The notes under the pieces were generated by a model. The model was given only the letters and a program-made list of their open reading frames with translations. It had not been told where the DNA came from and did not search any database. From NCBI GenBank assembly GCA_036308445.1, contig JAXJVS010000048.1, positions 19,455 through 83,454 on the forward strand: DNA of 64,000 nt, in the 5' to 3' direction. Below are positions 54,301 through 61,913 of this stretch, one piece after another. The translations under genes were made by a program, and so were the position numbers. Each line of letters begins with the position of its first letter. Positions within the stretch are counted from its first letter, which is position 1. The DNA is from MGBC113645 sp036308445. Lineage in GTDB: Bacteria; Bacillota_I; Bacilli_A; Erysipelotrichales; Coprobacillaceae.

Positions 54301-54663
54301 AAGAAAAAATTAAATAATAAGAAAGGTAAGCAAATAATAAAAAATCTTGTAAAAAAATTAATAAAGGTATTGGTAAGTAAATCAATAAGGAATTTTTTAA
54401 AAGGTCTCATCAAAGCTTTTAAAAAGAAAGTAGTAATAACTGCTTTTTCAATGCTTCTTATTCCTGTAATAGGTAAAGCTATGGCAAAACAATTTATAAA
54501 TGATATCTTGGATTTGAATCTTACTATTTTAATGAATATAATCAGTAAGATAGCAAATGGAGTTATAAATAATATTGATATTTTCTTTTCCGCTGGTTCA
54601 TTTATTTCTGCATTTTTTGATTATTATAGTGATAAGAAATTAAATGGTTATATAACTGTATAA
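48322..54663 (+). CDS. Giant secreted Rhs/YD-repeat protein, predicted polymorphic toxin
   Basis: A 2113-residue protein. ATG 48322 with AAGGGA. A signal peptide (1-about 34) is followed by a very acidic region (about 94-189) and a DNRLRE-type beta domain (about 377-563: FITSS, WNTRPSF, FDITRAAKKWYNGTANHGIVLKS). A first YD-repeat block lies at about 690-830. Two carbohydrate-binding-like jelly rolls follow (about 937-1093 and 1100-1260: NGSFERTSSSFPASWTG). The main YD-repeat shell spans about 1263-1860, and the Rhs core at about 1853-1957 reads RYRGYYLDSETGLYYLQSRYYD, YCGNNPVMYSDPEGH. The last about 155 residues vary in type from the shell: very basic (KKILNQIKKKLNNKKGKQ) then hydrophobic, a candidate membrane-active toxin tip. 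In Rhs proteins the shell encloses this tip. It lies in the agr locus, so quorum control is likely. Confidence 0.88.
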   Translation: MKKYQKLLKKLLLSFLVICMTMGLITAKEKAYALGEEALESVPATLLCENTDLRKESIKYFTMSDKTKQAIVYSMPIHYNNGGEWREIDNSLIDDGLEYIDDNEGESYQEEVEIETNQDDNNAGEENYFVESEISGLKEETIEDQENINAIEEDSSTENVTEENNTAENNEVGQIETQSENSGSNEVTGYKNKEGKYKIKFSKKVHKKNMVSFSDGDYKVTWGFSDFINKSSGIVTKTSNSNDDIEDVLDRINQEIVYANVLDGIDLIYNIDSLSIKENIIVNKIQDINKFTFEYKVDKLELELNNAGDIIAKNSAGNSVFVMPKPFMYDSNGNYCDNVHYEITNKNKKYTITIVADKEWMNNDDRVYPLTIDPVIKTETTKSAIDTTFITSSLSTTNHHDKLELLVGKEKSEYGNCRTLVKFVLPELNKSDMIVDAQLNIASYKHGFYASTTPDLQFNAHMATSAWEYDTVTWNTRPSFESVVLDYDYIKRADTTGSANWKKFDITRAAKKWYNGTANHGIVLKSYNESGTYADTGVKGYLWPERYNSTTKSYPYIALTYRNNKGIEDYWDFSSVSTTSAGDLSINNYSGNPVIQHLDASTNGNKKPVNISHIYNGYMAGSNISNIKPYVGKGWKLNIQQTVRPSSEYGLTGTSATTYPYVYMDEDGTDHYFKNIESQYFDEDGLGLELVKTSAGYTITDDSDNVMTFDSSGNIIKITDSNNNSITFTYSSSILTKVTDGNNQTITLTYDDNNYLTKITDFANRETTYTYNNGLLTKISYNDGKTSQYTYDSDNALNKMISSDGTSITLSYTSLASGKKVSQIVEKGNNDTVGQTVKFNRNDYNTTTITTSGVDTTIGTNDDIKTVLQFDNTGRLSSRYAYTSEKELGAESVEYTSSSPNSTGSDIKKLNKLSKTGLLSRITYNYLVNHSGESTSLWKSSSSVGSAEFTFEATDEEKIYGQKSLKLNASSCETIGRARFYQDLNTIYIKANTTYTVSAYIKTKDINKVEGGGGYGAALLVYINAPSMPTSEDPEAADYISEYITGTTDEKVNDGWRRVSITFTTPSDVSYIRINGIIRGATGTAYFDALQLEEGNVSNPYNMVENGSFERTSSSFPASWTGVNLTSSDIADTAVKKHGNNSLKITSSVQVNKHIFQNIPITGKEEDTYIVSGWGYGKAVKQTSDDRKFKISIKITYSDNSTKWKYPMEFNTSISGWQYDNRMFDLSDGTSAVKQPIRISLYLMDYNQANTLYFDNIQLLKKSVSYNTYDSNGNVISSNGETYTYTDGNMTSLVDEDGITTNYTYDNNNNLTSIITDTGVENELVYDEYGNIVEENVTGDSLKIKTEAVYDSTGSYQLKSVDEDGRTTFYDYDTSKGILNSVSDAKGNKTEYTYDDCEQLTKIISNGVLNTITYDSSGRLSQLSNIGSLYTFTYDSFGNMLETKVGNSTLATDTYGNYNGNIVKRTLGNGHSNEYVYDEYGNLVLMKENSKTIEEDVYDTLGNMIKSYDYKTNMKLQLDYDINGQIVRIDAYDNSITGMNDSRLYGVEYGYDDNGNLIRQIDYVGDERKIKDYTYGEEKQIESITLDSSRKLNYSYDSLDRMISKKLDTSSNIITSYEYADSLRGSEYTTSKVSKETIGDREYTYTYDELGNITKIVIKNGNETQQIDYEYDANSQIIRENNQQINKTITYEYDTAGNIQTKKEYGYTTGTLAAVVNTVSYIYDNSNWKDQLTSYNGEIITYDSIGNPLKYRNYNMTWNGRELLSMDNGNDKIEYTYGSDGMRRTKNVNGVTTTYDYVGDVLIHEIRKDCELYYTYDTAGSLVKITYVKNGTSTVYYVTTNTNGDVEAIYSETGVLQARYIYDTWGNTVSVLDNSGNKITDTAHIGIINPIRYRGYYLDSETGLYYLQSRYYDAEVTRFINADDTDYISEDILGTNIYAYCGNNPVMYSDPEGHLRIKRDRVANWIDFALSFTPLASAFKPAEWGVKKILNQIKKKLNNKKGKQIIKNLVKKLIKVLVSKSIRNFLKGLIKAFKKKVVITAFSMLLIPVIGKAMAKQFINDILDLNLTILMNIISKIANGVINNIDIFFSAGSFISAFFDYYSDKKLNGYITV

Positions 54664-54682
54664 AGATAGAAGGTGTGAAAAT

Positions 54683-56779
54683 ATGTTAACTAACCTAATG
54701 ATAATGATATACATATTACAATTAATATATAACATTTATATGGCTATTATTATATTTTATTATACTTTTGAGTATATACAGTTTGATAGTAGTAAGCATG
54801 CTAGATTAACAGTGCTTACTAATTACTGGAAAATAAAAATGATAGATGATTGTCCTACAATTTATCGTGGAAAGAAATGTTTAGGTACTTTAGAATATCA
54901 GAGTATACATGGATTAAGAAGAAAGATTAAAGTAGATAAATGGTACGAAATTGATTGTCTTTTTGGCTTTTATAGAGAGATAGAACCAGTTGTAGAAATA
55001 AGAGAAAAACCAACTTTAGATATGTTTATATTAGGAGGTAAAAAAGGTATAGCCTTTGGTCTTTTTGCGATGATAGCTTGTGCCTTTTTGGAGTTTGTTA
55101 TTCCATATCTTGATAAAATTACAAATGGTAATATAATTTTTCAAAGGTTAGGTATTATTATAGTTCCGCTTTTTTACATTTCTTATTACATTAGTGCTAT
55201 AGTAATGAATCATATTGATAAAAAAAATAAAAAGAAAATTAAACTAAAGATAAAATACGATACTATTGATAGTAGATTGGAAATGATTGGTCATTATGAT
55301 ACTATTACCGAAGCAATTCAATCAGAACATGAAAAATACATTGTAAAGACAGATGATGATAATGAGGCACATCCTGGTTTTCTTCTTTTTGATGAGTATG
55401 GTGAATACCCTATTACTGTATATGAGAAAACATCATTGAGTAGAGTAGGAATGTTTATAAAAGCACTACATTTAATTACATTGCCACTAAAAGGGTTATA
55501 TGTATTAATTGCGAAAAGATATAAAGCAGACTGGTATAAAAGAATAAGAGTACATGATTCTAAGATAATGATAATGAAAGAAGTCAAAAAGAATGAGACG
55601 ATATATATATATGAGAAAGAAGCGTATTATGATGAAAAAATAGATAAGTATTATCCAATGAGAATACAAGTAAAAGATTGTGAAACATTAAAAGAAGAGT
55701 TTAGATTAAATATAGAGAATGTAAGATATGGATATTATGAATATATAAGCCAAGTATTGTCTATGCCAATATTTTTTATTGTGCTAACAATCTATGAATT
55801 AATCAATAACAATATGAGAGTTTATTTAGGAGTAATAGTACTTATTTTGTTTGCTATAATTACTTTTGTTTTAGGTATACCTCATATTAAAGAAGAATAT
55901 CAAAGAATGCTTAAAATAGAAGAGAAGCTAAAGAAGGTAGAATTTTTGGAAACTCAATTGTTTATGTTCGATATTACTAAAGATGTTAGAGTTACCTATG
56001 TGAATTATGTTAATTTACAATGTAATGATATGGATATATATAAAAGAATATGTGAGGATTATAAGACTGTTATTGATACTGATGAGGAACCATTATTCTG
56101 GTATGCTTTAGCATATGTTCAATGGGAAAATGGTAAATTAATGGATATAGTTAAAAATAAAACCTTAGAATGGATAAAGCAGGAAGGTGGAATTTCTTTA
56201 TGTAGTAATAAAGAGAAGTGGCTAGAAGCGTTAGTTGAATTAGAAAAAGCAATTGTTGTACCAACAGTTAAAAGAAAAGAAATTGTTGTATCTGGGTTAA
56301 CATCTAATCACCCTTGGAATATAGGAGATATATATACTTATCACTTTCACACTAAAGAAGCAAAGAATAAAGGATTATATAATAAATATATACTGTTTCA
56401 AAAAGTGGGGGATATTAAATATGGATTAGATGAAATCTATTCTGTTATTCAGGTATATGATGGAATATTTGAGGATATTCCATCATTGGATGAAATTAAT
56501 AATTTGCGTATTTTACCATTAGTTTATTCGCCAGGTGATCATGGAATGCCAGAGAATATAGAGGACTATTTTCCTCCCTTTGATCATAGCTTAAAGACTA
56601 TGATGATTACTGATAAAAAGAATCGTTATCCGTTGGAATGGTTTGATTATGTAGGGAATTCTTATGTAGAAGAAGCGGAGTATAAATTAAATGAGATAGA
56701 ATATTATTATTGGAATGAAGATAGTATGGAAGATTGGCTAATGAATTATTATTTTAGCTGGTTAGGGAAAGAGTATTAA
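54683..56779 (+). CDS. Multi-span membrane protein, candidate immunity protein
   Basis: A 698-residue protein 19 bases behind the Rhs gene with AAGGTG. It has an N-terminal helix (1-32), pairs of helices at about 113-170 (GIAFGLFAMIACAFLEFVIPY; IIIVPLFYISYYISAIVM), one near 265 and two at about 360-405. Soluble charged domains lie between. The last 180 residues are soluble, starting ...WNIGDIYTYHFHTKEAKNKGLYNKYILFQKVGD and continuing PLVYSPGDHGMPENIEDY. That 'WxxGDxYxYxxxxxxxxxxGLxxKYILFQK' block recalls domains found near polymorphic toxins. A membrane location fits protection against a membrane-active toxin tip. Assignment as immunity rests on position. Confidence 0.55.
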   Translation: MLTNLMIMIYILQLIYNIYMAIIIFYYTFEYIQFDSSKHARLTVLTNYWKIKMIDDCPTIYRGKKCLGTLEYQSIHGLRRKIKVDKWYEIDCLFGFYREIEPVVEIREKPTLDMFILGGKKGIAFGLFAMIACAFLEFVIPYLDKITNGNIIFQRLGIIIVPLFYISYYISAIVMNHIDKKNKKKIKLKIKYDTIDSRLEMIGHYDTITEAIQSEHEKYIVKTDDDNEAHPGFLLFDEYGEYPITVYEKTSLSRVGMFIKALHLITLPLKGLYVLIAKRYKADWYKRIRVHDSKIMIMKEVKKNETIYIYEKEAYYDEKIDKYYPMRIQVKDCETLKEEFRLNIENVRYGYYEYISQVLSMPIFFIVLTIYELINNNMRVYLGVIVLILFAIITFVLGIPHIKEEYQRMLKIEEKLKKVEFLETQLFMFDITKDVRVTYVNYVNLQCNDMDIYKRICEDYKTVIDTDEEPLFWYALAYVQWENGKLMDIVKNKTLEWIKQEGGISLCSNKEKWLEALVELEKAIVVPTVKRKEIVVSGLTSNHPWNIGDIYTYHFHTKEAKNKGLYNKYILFQKVGDIKYGLDEIYSVIQVYDGIFEDIPSLDEINNLRILPLVYSPGDHGMPENIEDYFPPFDHSLKTMMITDKKNRYPLEWFDYVGNSYVEEAEYKLNEIEYYYWNEDSMEDWLMNYYFSWLGKEY

Positions 56780-56965
56780 TTATTGGATTTCAAAATAAGA
56801 AGAGTTTATCAAATATAAGTTCTATTGCTTTATCACATGATAAGTATATCTTTGATTCTACCTGTAATATAAATAGTGTTTCTGTTAAGGAAATATAATA
56901 TTTGTATAATCTCTTATCAGAATGCAGTTATTAATATTATTATGTTTTTAGTGGAGGTATAAAAA

Positions 56966-57085
56966 ATGAGGGTTTTAGTATTCTTATTGTTTAATAGTGT
57001 TGATGAAATATTTAGAAATTTACTTTCGTTTGTTTTGTATCTTTGTGAAAAGAGTCATGTAGTGTTGTTTTTGAAACAAAGATAA
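56966..57085 (+). CDS. Possible small hydrophobic ORF
   Basis: A 39-codon frame with a very good GGAGGT at 56953-56958 and ATG 56966: mostly hydrophobic (MRVLVFLLFNSVDEIF...LLSFVLYLC), ending in basic residues. It could be a small membrane peptide or a relic. The remaining bases from 56780 to 57319 hold no other gene and only the terminator at 57248-57278. Confidence 0.3.
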   Translation: MRVLVFLLFNSVDEIFRNLLSFVLYLCEKSHVVLFLKQR

Positions 57086-57247
57086 CTAATTGATGAGAAA
57101 TATATAACAATTTAAAAGTTTGTGATTTGAAGGATATGTTGTTATGAATTGATGTATATATCTGATTGTCAGTATATTTGAAAATAATGATTCATTATAT
57201 ATTGTGACATGGGATGTATATATATAAACTACATGAGAGCATAGTTA

Positions 57248-57278
57248 AGGAGATTTCTTAATAAGAAATCTCTTTTTG
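57248..57278 (+). terminator. Intrinsic terminator before the metallopeptidase gene
   Basis: GAGATTTCTTA (57250-57260) pairs with TAAGAAATCTC (57262-57272), then T5. It may end the agrBD-rhs-immunity transcript. Confidence 0.75.
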
Positions 57279-57331
57279 TGTATTTGTATATTGATAAGAT
57301 GTTATAATGTTGGTATAGGGTGGTGATATTT

Positions 57332-59119
57332 GTGAGAAAGTTATTGTTATGCTTGTATTTAATTGTTGGTTTGTTATCAGGATGCAGTAATGATGTATCA
57401 TCTAAGTTAGATGTGAAAATATTGGATCAGAAGGTTCAATATGGTAATAGCGATGTTTTATATCAGATTCCTAATTCTATCATAGAAAAAGGTACTATGC
57501 AGAGTTTTTGTAGATATCAGGATTATCTTTTAAGTGCTTATTTTACATATGATAGTGATAATAATATAAGTTTATATAATATTCATCTTATTAGTGTAGA
57601 AACTGGGGAATTAGTAAAGAAGGTAAGTCTAGAAGAATTAGAATCACCTGTTATACAGGTAAATGATAATTATATAGGTGTTAAAGATCAGTTAACTGGT
57701 AAGTATATGATATTTGATAATGAATTAAATATGATAAAAGATTATCAGTTTAAAGTTGGTGATACTTATATGAATAAAGATGCTAGTATATTGTATTCTT
57801 TTAATGATGATGAAGGTATAAGAGTATTAGAAGGAGATAAAGAGAGTGTTTTCTTGAAGAATGCTGGGTATGTTAATGTGATATCTAATTATGATGATAT
57901 AATATGTTTTACATATTTTAATAAGGATACTTTATTAGAAGAATATGGTGTTTTAAATTTAGATACTGGTAAGATAGATATTTTTGATACTGATTATTCG
58001 TTAATGAATATGGAGAGTAATGGTAATGTATTTATAGCTAATTTAGCAGGAGAAGGTAATACTTATTTATTCATGAATAATAATGATAAGAAGTATTTTA
58101 AATTATCACATACTTATTCTGCGATAGAATTACAAGAGAATGATTATATAAGTGTAGAATCTTTTGGTGATGAAAGTATAGAGATAGATTTATATGATTT
58201 AAATGGTAATTATATATCAGGTATAGATATATCTGATGTGGTATCTGCTCCTTTAGATAGGTTAGTATGGTTTGAAGAATGTAATGGTTATTTCTTTACT
58301 TTGAGTAATAATAAAGGTTTAGAATCTCTTTGTTTTTGGGATTTAAGTGAAAAACAAGAAGGAGAAGATATGGAATTTTTAGATGATATTTATGCTTCTG
58401 ATAGTCGTATAAATGATATTTTTAATAAATATGGTGTTAAGGTAAATATAGGTGAATCTGTAAAAACAGAATACTATGAACATCATGCAGATATTGTTAC
58501 TAATGAAACTATTATTAATAAAGCATTAGATAACATAGAAGTAGGTTTATCTAGCTTTCCAGAAGATTTCTTTAGACAGTTAAGATATAGTAATTATAGA
58601 TATATAGAAATTAACTTGACAGGTAGTATATATAATAATGATATTTCTACTAGTTACAGTGATGGTACTGTTAATGGTTTAACAGAAGAAGGAATGGGTA
58701 AACAGGTTATCGCATTAGATATTAATAAAGATGGCATGAAACAAACTTTCTATCATGAAATATCACATGCAATAGATGGTAAGATTATTTTTGCATCTGT
58801 ATATATAAATAAATTAAAAGATTATGAAAAAGGATGGGAAGATTTAAATCAAAAAGATTTTTCTTATCCAATGCGTTATTATGATTTACCTATGAGTATT
58901 TATGAAGAAAAATATTTAGATGATTTTGTAGATTTTTATTCAATGACTTTTCCTACAGAAGATAGAGCTAGATTGTTTGAAAATATTATGATGGGTAATA
59001 ATGAAGTATTTGACAAATATCCCGTTAGAATTAAAAAATTAAGATATTATAGTGAGTGTATAAGAAAAGTATTTGATACTTCTAATTGGAAGAATGTAGA
59101 AAAATGGGAAGGAGTATAG
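57332..59119 (+). CDS. Lipoprotein with beta-propeller-like region and C-terminal zinc metallopeptidase
   Basis: A 595-residue protein. GTG 57332 with AGGGTGGTGA upstream gives a signal peptide ending in a lipobox (GLLSGC, Cys18). Residues about 40-350 are short beta units (NIHLISVETGELVKKV, YMIFDNELNMIKDY), like a propeller. The C-terminal part has HExxH at 475-479 (FYHEISHAIDG). A later FYSMTFPTEDRARLFENIM could provide the third zinc ligand. It is a surface-anchored zincin by prediction; its target is unknown. Next to the Rhs locus it might process surface proteins, which is speculation. Confidence 0.75.
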   Translation: MRKLLLCLYLIVGLLSGCSNDVSSKLDVKILDQKVQYGNSDVLYQIPNSIIEKGTMQSFCRYQDYLLSAYFTYDSDNNISLYNIHLISVETGELVKKVSLEELESPVIQVNDNYIGVKDQLTGKYMIFDNELNMIKDYQFKVGDTYMNKDASILYSFNDDEGIRVLEGDKESVFLKNAGYVNVISNYDDIICFTYFNKDTLLEEYGVLNLDTGKIDIFDTDYSLMNMESNGNVFIANLAGEGNTYLFMNNNDKKYFKLSHTYSAIELQENDYISVESFGDESIEIDLYDLNGNYISGIDISDVVSAPLDRLVWFEECNGYFFTLSNNKGLESLCFWDLSEKQEGEDMEFLDDIYASDSRINDIFNKYGVKVNIGESVKTEYYEHHADIVTNETIINKALDNIEVGLSSFPEDFFRQLRYSNYRYIEINLTGSIYNNDISTSYSDGTVNGLTEEGMGKQVIALDINKDGMKQTFYHEISHAIDGKIIFASVYINKLKDYEKGWEDLNQKDFSYPMRYYDLPMSIYEEKYLDDFVDFYSMTFPTEDRARLFENIMMGNNEVFDKYPVRIKKLRYYSECIRKVFDTSNWKNVEKWEGV

Positions 59120-59122
59120 AAT

Positions 59123-59455
59123 ATGAGTATAGTTGTTAATATATATTATAAGGGTATTAATGGTAATGCAATAAAGTTTATGCAAGAGATGGAAGAAAAA
59201 GGAATAGCAGATTTGATACGTAAAGAAGAAGGTAATGAAAGATATGAGTATTTTATTTCTGCTAGTGATAAAGAAACTGTACTGTTGATTGATATATGGA
59301 AAGATCAAAAGTCAATAGATATTCATCATAGTACTCCTATGATGAAACAAATTAGTGAATTAAGAGAAAAATATGATTTACATATGACAGTAGAAAGATT
59401 TATTCAAGATGATACAGGTATTCCAGAGTATGATAAGAGCTTTATAAAAAAATGA
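59123..59455 (+). CDS. ABM-fold monooxygenase-like protein
   Basis: A 110-residue protein three bases behind the metallopeptidase gene. The ferredoxin-like ABM fold is suggested by the N-terminal strand MSIVVNIYYKG, ERYEYFISASDKETVLLIDIWKDQKSIDIHHSTPMMKQ (the pattern E..W.D..A...H..S..) and the C-terminal strand MTVERFIQD. Family members include quinol and antibiotic-biosynthesis monooxygenases, some without a cofactor. Substrate unknown. Confidence 0.8.
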   Translation: MSIVVNIYYKGINGNAIKFMQEMEEKGIADLIRKEEGNERYEYFISASDKETVLLIDIWKDQKSIDIHHSTPMMKQISELREKYDLHMTVERFIQDDTGIPEYDKSFIKK

Positions 59456-59482
59456 TTCAAGTTTCCTTGAATCATTTTTCTT
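59445..59482. terminator. Bidirectional terminator
   Basis: AATGATTCAAG (59451-59461), TTTC, CTTGAATCATT (59466-59476), with an A run on the left and T-rich sequence on the right; convergent genes. Confidence 0.9.
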
Positions 59483-60998
59483 TCCATTCTGGTAATTCAA
59501 TACCTATAATTTTTTCAGTAAATGGTGTACCGTCATTCTTTTCGAAATGATCTGTAGCTTTCTTTACATATTTAAATCCTATGTATAATAATGGAATATT
59601 ACAGTAAGCAATTAAAATATTGGCAAAGTCTGATAAATTCCATAATGATTCTAAATCCATTCCAGCAATACTTGTAAGAACACCGAATGTAATAACACCT
59701 ACACATAAAATACGAATTCCATAAATAAATGATTTCTTTGTAGAAATACGAGCTGCACAGATTTCTGTAAATGACATAAATCCAAGTAAAGTTGTAAATG
59801 CAAATAAACCGAAACATAATGATACAAGTGTTGTTACTGCAGCATTAAAGGCAGTACCTGGAGTAAGTTCTGCAACTGAAGCTAAGAACTTTGGTAATTT
59901 ACCTAATTCAAACCATGCAGCACTGTTTTCAGTTAACCATATACGTCCCATAATCACTACAAAACTTGTAAGTGTACAAATAACAATAGTATCTAAGAAA
60001 ACACCAATAGCTTGAACACAACCTTGATCACATGGATGATCTACATCACTTGCAGCAGCAGCCATTGTGATAGTTCCTTGACCAGCTTCATTGGACATTA
60101 ATCCACGTTTTATACCTTGAATTAAAGCAACACCGAATGCTCCACCAAAGATGGCATTAGGCTTAAAAGCTTCAGTTATAACTGTATAGAAGAACCAAGG
60201 GATACGATCAAAATTTAAAATAACTAGTATTAAAACAGTTAATACATAAATAACAGCCATTACTGGTACCGCAAAATCAGTCACTTTTGTTACTTTTTTA
60301 ATACCACCAAATGAAATGATAACAAATGATACAATAAGTACGATTGCTGAAATCCAATATAATGCAGAGTTTGTAGGGATGACAGTTCCGGTGATTGTTT
60401 CTGCTATTTGTCCTACTGCAGAAATAGTATTAAAACCTTGAGCAGGGAAACATAGTAGAGCATAGATAATATAAATAATTGATAAAGCTATACCAATAAA
60501 AGCAGAACCTTTTAATAAACGTTTACCATAGAACGCTAAACCACCAACATATTCTTCACCATTCTTTTCTTTAAATAACTGTGCTAATGTTGATTCAACA
60601 TAAGCTGTAGCCATTCCAAAGAAAGCTGAAATCCACATCCAGAATAGCGCTCCTGGACCACCAATAGAAATAGCACCTGTAACTCCTAAAATATTACCAG
60701 GACCTACACGCATTGCTGTTGATAAGAAGAATGATGCTAGTGGTGAAATTCCAGTATCATTATTCTTTTTTCTTTTTAAAATCTGTAATCCGTGTTTAAA
60801 TTGTCTAACTTGAACAAAACGTAATCTTAATGTAAAATAGATCCCCGAACCAACAAGTAATAAAATTGCTAATGAGAAATTTCCTAGTACAGGAATATTA
60901 GCATACCAATCTAAGTTGGTTGGAAATTCCCAAAACAAATCTGAAATAACCTGTATTTTTTGACATATTGCATTAATAGCATCAAATAGGGTTTGCAT
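59472..60998 (-). CDS. Alanine/glycine:cation symporter (AGCS family)
   Basis: A 508-residue sodium-coupled amino-acid importer with about 11 helices. The start is set at 60998 because AGGGAGG lies just upstream of MQTLFDAINA; the upstream ATG has no site. Family signatures: FLSTAMRVGPGNILGVTGAISIGGPGALFWMWISAFFGMATAYVES and GLMSNEAGQGTITMAAAA. AGCS motifs usually read 'SNEAGxGSAPxAHAAA', so the downstream part GTITMAAAASDVDHP departs a little and may signal another substrate. It is divergent from a YheO/DauR-type regulator, whose family includes D-amino-acid sensors. Confidence 0.92.
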   Translation of the reverse strand: MQTLFDAINAICQKIQVISDLFWEFPTNLDWYANIPVLGNFSLAILLLVGSGIYFTLRLRFVQVRQFKHGLQILKRKKNNDTGISPLASFFLSTAMRVGPGNILGVTGAISIGGPGALFWMWISAFFGMATAYVESTLAQLFKEKNGEEYVGGLAFYGKRLLKGSAFIGIALSIIYIIYALLCFPAQGFNTISAVGQIAETITGTVIPTNSALYWISAIVLIVSFVIISFGGIKKVTKVTDFAVPVMAVIYVLTVLILVILNFDRIPWFFYTVITEAFKPNAIFGGAFGVALIQGIKRGLMSNEAGQGTITMAAAASDVDHPCDQGCVQAIGVFLDTIVICTLTSFVVIMGRIWLTENSAAWFELGKLPKFLASVAELTPGTAFNAAVTTLVSLCFGLFAFTTLLGFMSFTEICAARISTKKSFIYGIRILCVGVITFGVLTSIAGMDLESLWNLSDFANILIAYCNIPLLYIGFKYVKKATDHFEKNDGTPFTEKIIGIELPEWKEK

Positions 60999-61030
60999 AT
61001 TTTTCCTCCCTTTCTTTTTTTCCATAAGTT

Positions 61031-61059
61031 AGTATAATATAAGTAAGAAAATAAAACAA
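61031..61059 (-). promoter_or_regulatory. Promoter of the AGCS gene
   Basis: On the minus strand TTGTTT (61059-61054), 17-bp spacer, TATACT (61036-61031). Confidence 0.7.
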
Positions 61060-61167
61060 CAGGAAAAGATATGGAAAAATAAGGCTTTTTTTGAATAATA
61101 ACAAAATATGCCTTATTAGAAAATATTGGTTTTATTATAATAATAAAGAAGAGAGTAATAAACAAAT

Positions 61168-61217
61168 TTTTTTATCGTGATAAAAATAATGGAAAAATTT
61201 TTTTTATCATGTATAAT
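61168..61217. promoter_or_regulatory. Operator candidate and -10 for the YheO-type regulator
   Basis: TTTTTATC-GT-GATAAAAA (61168-61185) is a perfect palindrome. The half TTTTTATC recurs at 61201-61208, 33 bp (three turns) downstream, overlapping the -10 TATAAT (61212-61217). Confidence 0.55.
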
Positions 61218-61240
61218 AAAAATGAAGAGGAGATGAGAAA

Positions 61241-61900
61241 ATGTATAAAGGTTTAAAGCCGTATTATAATATGGTGGAGTTTTTAGGTGAGGCACTGGGA
61301 GACAATGTAGAAATTGCATTACATGATTTAACAACACCTGAACAGGAAGTTATTGCTCTTGCAAATAAACATATCTCTGGTAGAGAGATTGGTGCTAAAC
61401 TTTCTAATTTATCTATTCATTATTTAGAAACAAAACAATATGAAAAGAAAGATTTTGTTGTAAATTATAAAACAACTGGTCCTGATGGAAAATTATTAAA
61501 ATCTGCAACTTATTTTATTAAAGAAGAAGGTAGAGACCTTCCTATTGGTATGTTATGTATTAATGTTAATATTTCTGATTTTGAATATATAGAATCAACA
61601 TTAAAGAGAATCTTAGGTATAAAAGAAAATAAAGATGTTGAATATAAGATGGAAAATCCTATTGAAATATTATCTTCACCATTAGAAGAAATGGTTGATA
61701 TTTACATAAAAGAATGTTTAGAACAAATGGGGTTCCCAAGCTATTTCTTAGTAGAAAGATTAAATGTAGATGAAAAAATTAAAGTTGTTAAATATTTACA
61801 AGAAAAAGGAACATTTAAAGTTAAAGGTGCTATTGTTTTAGTAGCTGAAAAATTAGCTGTAAGTGAACCAACAATTTATAGATATTTAAAGAAAATGTAG
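61241..61900 (+). CDS. YheO/DauR-type PAS-HTH transcriptional regulator
   Basis: A 219-residue protein. The N-terminal PAS-like YheO domain reads YYNMVEFLGEALGDNVEIALHDL...HISGREIGAKLSNL and continues with FVVNYKTTGPDGKLLKSATYFIKEEGRDLPIGMLCINVNIS. The C-terminal HTH is KIKVVKYLQEKGTFKVKGAIVLVAEKLAVSEPTIYRYLKKM. DauR, a family member, controls D-arginine catabolism. Here it is divergent from an amino-acid symporter, a likely target, and the palindromic sites between them could be its operators. GAGGAGATGAG precedes the ATG. Confidence 0.88.
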   Translation: MYKGLKPYYNMVEFLGEALGDNVEIALHDLTTPEQEVIALANKHISGREIGAKLSNLSIHYLETKQYEKKDFVVNYKTTGPDGKLLKSATYFIKEEGRDLPIGMLCINVNISDFEYIESTLKRILGIKENKDVEYKMENPIEILSSPLEEMVDIYIKECLEQMGFPSYFLVERLNVDEKIKVVKYLQEKGTFKVKGAIVLVAEKLAVSEPTIYRYLKKM

Positions 61901-61913
61901 AGAGGAGAAAAAT

